Of a stretch of 64,000 nt of DNA, positions 30,418 through 64,000 are shown piece after piece; the first letter of the stretch is position 1; every line of letters starts with the position of its first letter. Both the position numbers and the translations under genes were made by a program. Origin of the DNA: Nyssa sinensis. Taxonomy: Eukaryota > Streptophyta > Magnoliopsida > Cornales > Nyssaceae. Location: positions 59,029,510-59,093,509 of the forward strand of contig CM018043.1 in assembly GCA_008638375.1 (NCBI GenBank), given 5' to 3'. Under the pieces are notes generated by a model. That model was not told where the DNA came from. It searched no databases and saw only the letters and a list, made by a program, of their open reading frames with translations.

Positions 30418-30924
30418 ATGGCTCATTTTCTAACTCCAGCACCACTTACTGCAACACCCATCTCAGCAATATCTACGAAGAAGACCCACTTTCCAATTTT
30501 AGAGTTTCACAGTGTGTGGACTTGCCATCAACATTCTGATCAAACCCTGGACTTGTCATCCATCGCAGGTTTGTTTCTCTCTTCATTAATGCAAGGAAAC
30601 ACAAAGTGACATTGTTATTGTTGTTATGTTGTGAGAATATGAGATATATATGAATCATATATTGCATTATATGCATCATTGGGTTTATGGTGCAGGGCTG
30701 TTACCTTTGGCTTGGTTGGTGCCGTGCTAGGCTTGAACGTTGGTGAGCAGAGAGCAAGCGCGGCCAGAAGGCCACCGCCACCTCCACCAGTGGAGAAAAA
30801 GGACCCCAGTCTGAGTGGTGTTCAGGCAAAGGTTCTAGCTAGCAAGAAGAGAAAAGAAGCCATGAAAGAAACAATGGCTAAACTAAGAGAGAACGGAAAA
30901 CCCATTAATGAGCCATCTGAATAG
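30418..30924 (+). pseudogene. Small proline-rich plastid protein with twin-arginine lumen signal; apparent 1-nt frameshift
   Basis: Exon 1 is 30418-30568 (ATG to the donor CAG|GTTTGT) and exon 2 is 30696-30924 (acceptor TGCAG). Exon 1 begins MAHFLTPAPLTATPISAIS, a transit-peptide-like start. Exon 2 encodes AVTFGLVGAVLGLNVGEQ, then RASAARRPPPPPP and a Lys/Glu-rich tail ending PINEPSE. The exons total 380 nt, one short of a multiple of three, and splicing in frame runs into an early stop. Near 30541-30548 (CAAACCCT) a shift of one base would give LVIHRRAVTF. That places Arg-Arg just before the hydrophobic stretch and an ASA cleavage site, a classic thylakoid Tat signal. The intron interrupts the second Arg codon. 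Either the gene is broken in this genotype or the A-run was read one base short. Function unknown to me. Confidence 0.7.
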
Positions 30925-32144
30925 TTTCTCAACTATATCTGCAACTGTTTGTGCCTTTCTTCCCATTAGTCTTATTGCAAAATTACTTTTGTCGAGTACA
31001 TCGCTGTGGGAAAATGGAAGCATGTATTATTGAATTTCAAATTTCTTTTTGGAAAACTTCAGATTTTAATATCTTTAATTATGTATGAATCAGGCATGAG
31101 AAAGAATAAATAAATACCTTAAATCTGATTTTTGAATTTGAACCTCTTTAATCCTCAATCGATCAAGTCACTGAGAGGGTGGACTCTCAACTTCTCATAA
31201 AAATTTATTCCAAAAAAAAAACTTCTGAGACAAGTTTTTTCTTCAAAACTCACGTGAGAATGTGTGTATTACTTGATAGCCGGCATTACTAAGGAGTTAT
31301 GATATACAGAGGCCAAAGAGGGGATCATAAAGGACCCACAAGTCTTAACGTCACTAGTTATTTCATAATTCTCTTAAAAATCTATTAATTATAATTTATA
31401 CCACTATAAAATTATAATTATACTTTATGACTTATGTCAATTATACAGAATACATAAGACTTACGTGAAAATGTAAGTCTATCCCTTGACTTACTAATTT
31501 ACTACAAACAAACTCTTCCATAATTTGATATCTATAAATAGAACTAAGTACTTTATTATCAAACTTCTATTTACATCTTAAATACATCGAGTAGTTAATT
31601 TAATAATTTGATCACATATTTAATTTCTTTTAGTAAACAATTAACTAAGATATACCTGGTCTTGACTCAAGTGATAAAATTCATAAATTAGCTCAAGGGT
31701 ATATCAACTCCTCTCGTAACGAAAATATGTGTTCCAAAACCCCATCATACTAGTCCTCCAAAATATAAGGTGTTGACTAAGGGCGGAAGCAAAAAAATTA
31801 TTCCAAGGGGGCAGAAATTTTTGGGTCCGATCAAAATTTTGAGGTGAAAATTGAAAGAAATGATGGGTGAAGACTAGGCTAGGCCAAAATTCAAGGGGAT
31901 GGGTTAAAATTTTAGACAAGAAATGAGAAAAATAATTGATAAAGATTGGGATGAGTTAAGATTTTGGGATGGACTAATTTTGAAAGAGTTGAAATTTTAC
32001 ATATATAAAAAGGAATTCTATAGTTTAGGGTTGTAGCTTGGCCTAGCTCCCATGTCCTGGCGCCTTTGGTGTTGAGTAACAAAGATCTTATTCAAAGTAA
32101 CCTAATACTTTGAATTCAAATCCTACTATTCTCTTAGGATTAAG
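30925..32144. other. Intergenic region
   Basis: No gene supported. The segment 31770-32060 resembles a decayed non-coding repeat (AAGGGGGCAGAAATTTTTGG, AAAATTTTGAGG blocks) related in style to 60560-60770 and 5200-5350. Confidence 0.45.
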
Positions 32145-32335
32145 TGTTAGGATATGTGCTCTCATATCTAAGACATTTTGTTATTATTTAATAAATTTAA
32201 TTTATTATTATTAAGTTTCATATTATCATGCATGTGAGTTTTATTTTATATCATTAAATGGTTAGTCTTTAAATTGAGATATGAAGTTATGATCAAATAA
32301 TTTTAGAGTTATTCGTAATTATTGATGAGAGAGTG
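32145..32335 (+). mobile_element. Truncated LTR fragment, same family as 14533-15780
   Basis: Begins TGTTAGGATATGTGCTCTCA. It follows the first ~190 bp of the 14533 element (AATAAATTTAATTTATTATT block, CATGCATGTGAG, AAATGGTTAGTC, ATTGATGAGA) and then stops matching. Its better-preserved TGTTAGG terminus supports the LTR interpretation of the longer copy. Confidence 0.6.
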
Positions 32336-32933
32336 ATGGGGTTTGGGGGTAGGGTTGTATTTCCGGTGTAGATGGAGATGAGGCTTCGTAAGAGCTTTGA
32401 GAGAGATCTAGGGTGGAGAGAGAAAATGGAAAAGGGAAAGAGGGGGTGGAGGGATATGTCATGCATTCCAATTGGGTTTTTTTTTTGGACATCTAATTGA
32501 TGGTGAGGTAGTGCCACATCATCTACCATATAAGGTGGACGGGAGGTGGGCTACAACAGGTGGGATGTAAAACATGTGGCTAAAGAGATGCAAAGTTGAA
32601 TTGGTAAAGTCGCCAATCAACTAATCACAGACTAGGTCACCACCTATCATAATGCCAAATTCACCACAGCTTTTATAAAAGAATCCAAACTTTATTGGTA
32701 GTGCACTTTCCTTCTACCAATTCAATTAATCATAACATTAGTTATTAATTTCATTCATAACATCCGCACCTCGATGCTGGCACGATCTTGGCCTTAATAC
32801 CATGTTAGATGCACGATTCAGTCCCTACTTAAAAGTATTGTTTGCTTTGATCTATTAGGCTACTAGCGAGCCTATGCTCTCGACTCAACAGCGAGCCCTC
32901 ACAGGAATGTCCTTTTGGGCCTTAAGCTCCACA

Positions 32934-32971
<38 letters not shown>

Positions 32972-34190
32972 GCCAATGTCTCATAGATCCCACAAATAGA
33001 CATTGAAATCACATACATAACAAATAAACACGTGTACTAGAACATCAATTTAATAAGCCAAATTATTTCATTACTTTTAGTAGATTGGTGTAATAGGTTT
33101 TATATGCGATGCAATAAATTTTAGAAAAAAAATGTATTTATTTTATGAAATTTTGTAAGGGAAAGTGTTTTCAATGCATACTCATATATTTATAATTATC
33201 TTGACACTAATGTACTAAAATACCAATTGAACTCATACAATTCAAATATTCTCCTTACTGTTGTTGAACCAAATCATGAAGATCAACCATCTAAGCATTT
33301 ATTTCTCAAAATATTTTAGTACTGATTTATGTCTTTTTATAAATTGAGTGTAGATGAATGGATGATGTTAAGATAAATGTACAATAAGATAAGAAAAAGA
33401 TAAAATTAAAAATAAACACATTCATTAAATGGTACGAGTATCACTTATAAGAAATAAAATGAAAAAAAAAAAAATCCGTTAAGTTAATATGATCATGTAT
33501 AACGAAAATCACTAAACACACTAATAAAAAAGAGCAACATGGTTCACATAGAAGGTCATGTTAGGAGCAAGAGCAACCAAAATTAATTTTTGTAAAGATA
33601 ATAAAATGATGTGGTAATATAGGGTCTAACTGAAGAAATGATTATAAATGAGATAGATTTCATGAAAAGAATCTATTAAGATTTTATTAAACCATAAAAG
33701 TCATTTGCAACTATCGTCAAATCATCGAGGAGCTTGTTGGCATATTAAATCATTTCAAGATATTGTTCCATTCTTATACAATTGAAATTTCATATAAAGT
33801 GATTCCTATTTGAAGGGGAAAAAAAAGAAAAAGGAAGAGAAAAAGTTGAAAGATTACCTTAGGAAAAAAACACTAATAAGATATTCTTACTGTTAATAGA
33901 TTTATTATAACTTTTGTTTAACATCTTAAAAAATTACTGCTGGACTAAATAATGTTACTAAGAGTATTTTCGATAGTGATTTAAACTCTTACTTGAATTT
34001 AAATTTATATAAATTAATTTTAGTAATTATTCAAATTCAAACATAATAAAATTTTATTCAAATTCAGATCTAAATCAGTGTACTTTTATTTATAAATTTA
34101 AATTTAAATAATTATTAAAAAATATAACATTTAGATTTAATTTTTATTTAAATTTATATTTAAATTTAAATAAAAATAAAAGTTGGAGAC
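32336..34190. other. Intergenic region upstream of the MAPK gene
   Basis: AT-rich DNA with a (CT)n tract at about 32937-32968 and A/T low-complexity blocks at 34000-34190. No gene seen. The final few hundred bases should contain the MAPK promoter. A CTAGGGTTTAG motif lies just before the start codon at 34510-34520. Confidence 0.5.
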
Positions 34191-34522
34191 AGTTTAATGG
34201 CAAAACTTCTGTGTTTTATTATTGTACGTTTACAACTCTGACAATAAAATTACAAATTAAGGATTTAAATCAGTGGCTTAAAAATGAAAACGTGAGGTCC
34301 GTTTATCTAAATTACCAAAAAAAAAAAAAGAAAAAAAGTCAAATTGATGATAGAAAACGGTTAAGACGAGAAAGCAGAGGATCGAATCAAATATCAAGAA
34401 TAAATAAATACATAACAGAGAGAAAAGCAATCTTATTGCTCGCAATTCTTGCAGAACTGAGATTTGTTTACCCAAACCCAAAGCCAGAGCCAGAGCCAAC
34501 AGAGGAAGTCTAGGGTTTAGAA

Positions 34523-64000
<29,478 letters not shown>

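Overview
The window is nuclear DNA from a flowering plant, most likely a woody eudicot. The evidence is the AT-rich intergenic DNA, GT-AG introns, plant-specific gene families (R2R3-MYB, a plant group A MAP kinase, two plastid-targeted proteins) and many plant-type L1 LINE, Copia, hAT and solo-LTR remnants. I see no bacterial operon, CRISPR array or prokaryotic defence system.

Layout. Positions 1-2030 (minus) hold the 5' end of a plastid-targeted protein whose opening resembles At3g59780-type rhodanese-like proteins. Positions 2031-9290 are AT-rich intergenic DNA with a degenerate tandem repeat. An R2R3-MYB gene follows (9292-12360, plus, three exons); its second intron carries a LINE 3' end and a fragment of plastid DNA with a decayed trnR-ACG. 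Downstream is a partial copy of its last exon and 3' flank, split by an LTR-like insertion. Positions 16.1-22.3 kb are repeat-rich. A complete cytosolic ribosomal protein L5 (uL18) gene occupies 22626-28580 (plus, nine coding exons, 302 aa). At 30418-30924 (plus) is a two-exon gene for a small proline-rich protein with a twin-arginine-type lumen signal, apparently broken by a one-base frameshift. From 34523 to beyond the right edge lies an MPK6-type MAP kinase (plus). Five coding exons are visible and the last is outside the window.

The MAPK gene is the most striking feature. About 1 kb of coding sequence is spread over more than 29 kb. Introns 2 (13,952 bp), 3 (6,514 bp) and 5 (over 6.7 kb) are filled with at least eight LINE fragments on both strands, a Copia integrase fragment fused to a LINE, three hAT-type elements with 8-bp target-site duplications, a likely Copia solo LTR with repeated GTCGAC motifs, and several tandem duplications. 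The exons keep an intact reading frame and all visible kinase motifs, so the gene appears to tolerate this load.

The genes are independent housekeeping, signalling and plastid loci and do not form a pathway. Exon boundaries were assigned by hand from reading-frame continuity, GT-AG sites and remembered family sequences. Transposon boundaries are approximate unless target-site duplications are quoted.
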